Shown here piece by piece: positions 37,123 through 38,227 of a stretch of DNA of 38,227 nt. Position 1 is the first letter of the stretch; each line of letters opens with the position of its first letter. Under the pieces are notes generated by a model. The model did not search any database and was not told the origin of the DNA. It saw nothing but the letters and a program-made list of their open reading frames with translations. Origin of the DNA: Alphaproteobacteria bacterium CG_4_10_14_0_8_um_filter_53_9 (GTDB taxonomy: Bacteria > Pseudomonadota > Alphaproteobacteria > UBA2136 > UBA6156); contig PFND01000009.1 of the NCBI GenBank assembly GCA_002791805.1, positions 1 to 38,227 of the forward strand, written 5' to 3'. The translations under genes and the position numbers were made by a program.

Positions 37123-37896
37123 ATGATAAAATCTGCGGCCCTTATCTTGGCTACACTCAGCACCCTAGGTCTCTCTGCTTGTAGTGGAAGCATTTATAAA
37201 CCTGCTGTATACCCCCCCTATGAAGGCGCGGGCTTTACAGACCGCCTTCCAACAGAGAAAGAGCGTATTCTCTCCCGGAAAGATTTTAGTATTGAAGTTG
37301 CCAGTGTAAAAGATGATCGCCGTCCACGATCAGATGCCATGGATGCCACCGATACAATTATTTACGAGTATGAACCAAACGATTTACTCCAAGGTGTGAC
37401 GTACCGTGCCCCTGTTCTTATTAATAAATATCTAACCTACGGACCAAAGAAAACAAAACACTACCTCGCGGATATTAAAATGCATAAAATGAAAGCTCAG
37501 ATTATCAGTGGCACATTTCTTAAAGGGGGACATAATGGGCAGTATAGAGTTATCCTAGAAGGAGAAATCCAAGCCCGGCGGGCAGAAAGCAGCCTAATTG
37601 TCCTTAACCAACCTTTTGCTTATGAACTGGTTCAGGCGCGGCGCAGCTTTGATGGCAGACACCCCAGTGCCGAGATGGACAGAGCAAGAACTTATGATCT
37701 AATGGAAGATGCCTTCCGTAAACTCGCCGAGCGCATTGCCTGGCAAATACGCCAGCAAGATGCTCGTTACTGGAATATAGAGAAAGATCAGATTCAAGAA
37801 GATACGGCAGCAGCAATGAGAGCCGCTCCACAGACCCTGACCGAGCAACTTCAGTATCAAGTAGAACCAGTACCAACGCCTACGTACCAGCCATAA
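37123..37896 (+). CDS. Lipoprotein of unknown function (257 aa)
   Basis: Clear ribosome-binding site AAGGAG and ATG at 37123. Signal peptide with lipobox LSAC (Cys20). Mature sequence shows strand-rich segments (DFSIEVASVKDDRRPRSDAM, KTKHYLADIKMHKMKAQII, QYRVILEGEIQARRAESSLIV), with a helical, Gln-rich C-terminus. It shares general layout with the preceding lipoprotein (a lipidated N-terminus, then a strand pair measuring a YxVxLxxx theme) and may be a partner in the same envelope complex. Not recognised. Confidence 0.8.
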   Translation: MIKSAALILATLSTLGLSACSGSIYKPAVYPPYEGAGFTDRLPTEKERILSRKDFSIEVASVKDDRRPRSDAMDATDTIIYEYEPNDLLQGVTYRAPVLINKYLTYGPKKTKHYLADIKMHKMKAQIISGTFLKGGHNGQYRVILEGEIQARRAESSLIVLNQPFAYELVQARRSFDGRHPSAEMDRARTYDLMEDAFRKLAERIAWQIRQQDARYWNIEKDQIQEDTAAAMRAAPQTLTEQLQYQVEPVPTPTYQP

Positions 37897-37965
37897 AAAA
37901 ATCTTACTAAAGATTAAGGTTTTCTCTTGGCATAGACGCTTTGCTATGTAAAAGTGCGGCCCAAT

Positions 37966-38040
37966 GCCGACATAGCACAGTGGTAGTGCAGTGGTTTTGT
38001 AAACCAAAGGTCGGGAGTTCAAATCTCTCTGTCGGCACCA
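37966..38040 (+). tRNA. tRNA-Thr (anticodon TGT)
   Basis: Acceptor GCCGACA/TGTCGGC, discriminator A, encoded CCA ending at 38040. The anticodon loop TTTGTAA gives TGT (reads ACA). The anticodon stem GTGGT/ACCAA has a G-A mismatch at its outer pair. T arm GGGAG-TTCAAAT-CTCTC. 75 nt. It shares the acceptor sequence type with the CGT isoacceptor at 234-309. Confidence 0.94.
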
Positions 38041-38065
38041 TTAAATATTTAAGTTTAAGGCTAAA

Positions 38066-38092
38066 TTAAAAAGCTCCCTAAGGGAGCTTTTT
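38066..38092. terminator. Bidirectional terminator between tRNA-Thr and the HU gene
   Basis: AGCTCCC-TAA-GGGAGCT flanked by A and T runs on both sides, so it can end both the tRNA transcript and the convergent HU-type gene. Confidence 0.9.
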
Positions 38093-38104
38093 TCCTTACG
38101 GAGA

Positions 38105-38123
38105 TTAACTAGAAACTAGTTAA
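38105..38123. repeat. Inverted repeat overlapping the HU stop codon
   Basis: TTAACTAG-AAA-CTAGTTAA. The right arm contains the last codons and TAG of the HU-type gene. It has no T run and is separate from the terminator beside it. Confidence 0.7.
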
Positions 38124-38227
38124 CGCTATCGCGCAGGGATTTACCAGCTTTGAATTTAGGCTGGGTTTTGGCAGCAATTTTAATGCTGTCGCCAGTGCGG
38201 GGGTTGCGGCCCGTTGTGGCTTTGCGC
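38116..38227 (-). CDS. HU-family DNA-binding protein, C-terminal part
   Basis: Partial: the window ends inside the gene. The visible C-terminal 36 residues read [36 protein letters not shown], the conserved DNA-binding arm and last helix of HU/IHF proteins (RxGRNPxTGxxIxIxAxxxPxFxxGKxL). It bends and compacts DNA. HU rather than IHF is suggested by the KIAA-K-x-Q-P-x-FKAGK pattern. Confidence 0.93.
   Translation of the reverse strand, partial: RKATTGRNPRTGDSIKIAAKTQPKFKAGKSLRDSVN

Overview
The window looks like proteobacterial chromosome, probably alphaproteobacterial. The evidence is a UbiG-like ubiquinone-pathway methyltransferase, a short basic bS21, a prfA-prmC pair, an autotransporter with a signal peptide and terminal Phe, DUF1328 and entericidin-like small proteins, and a P4-type tyrosine integrase. 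The species cannot be named from sequence alone. One feature fits poorly with a typical alphaproteobacterium: the tmRNA gene (11042-11467, minus) has the ordinary one-piece order, whereas most alphaproteobacteria carry a permuted two-piece gene.

Region 1 (1-1780) is backbone: tRNA-Leu(CAG), tRNA-Thr(CGT), a soluble globin-coupled chemotaxis transducer, and a stranded rho-independent terminator at 1721-1746. Region 2 (1781-11058) is a 9.26-kb integrated element inserted at the 3' end of ssrA. Its ends are marked by a 17-bp direct repeat (1781-1797 and 11042-11058) that belongs to the tmRNA acceptor/T-arm. From the ssrA end it carries the integrase, an unknown 224-aa gene, AlpA, a Rep_trans-type replication initiator, an unknown 321-aa gene coupled to an MmeI-like Type IIL restriction-modification enzyme, a two-TM membrane protein, and a protein joining a DxFRHA/MDxHNN-type domain to a phage MuF-like C-terminus. 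Integrase, AlpA, Rep, a phage-head-like gene and a defence gene together resemble a small phage satellite or PICI-like island. This element is the most interesting part of the window.

Region 3 (11477-18482) holds the ssrA promoter, a DUF4197 lipoprotein, two small unknown genes, a PIF1-like helicase with two N-terminal Myb/SANT-like segments, an alpha/beta-hydrolase-like lipoprotein and an autotransporter. Region 4 (18501-25904) holds UDP-glucose dehydrogenase, a KdpD/KdpE-type two-component pair whose KdpD has lost its Walker A motif and USP domain and has no kdpFABC nearby, and a run of small envelope proteins (entericidin-like, OmpA-like, DUF1328, single-TM).

Region 5 (25926-32482) holds tRNA-Trp, a three-gene operon with ATGA overlaps (DMT-type transporter, ProX-type prolyl-tRNA deacylase, YqaA-type membrane protein), an unknown gene, dprA, a UbiG-like methyltransferase divergent from rpsU, and hisS. 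Region 6 (32497-38227) holds a 558-aa coiled-coil protein, then prfA with a long C-rich leader containing an 11-bp phased TTACCC array, prmC, two lipoproteins, tRNA-Thr(TGT), and the 3' end of an HU-type gene on the minus strand.

Most genes have recognisable starts. Where an upstream in-frame start was possible, the start was chosen by ribosome-binding site, family length or signal peptide, as stated in each entry.
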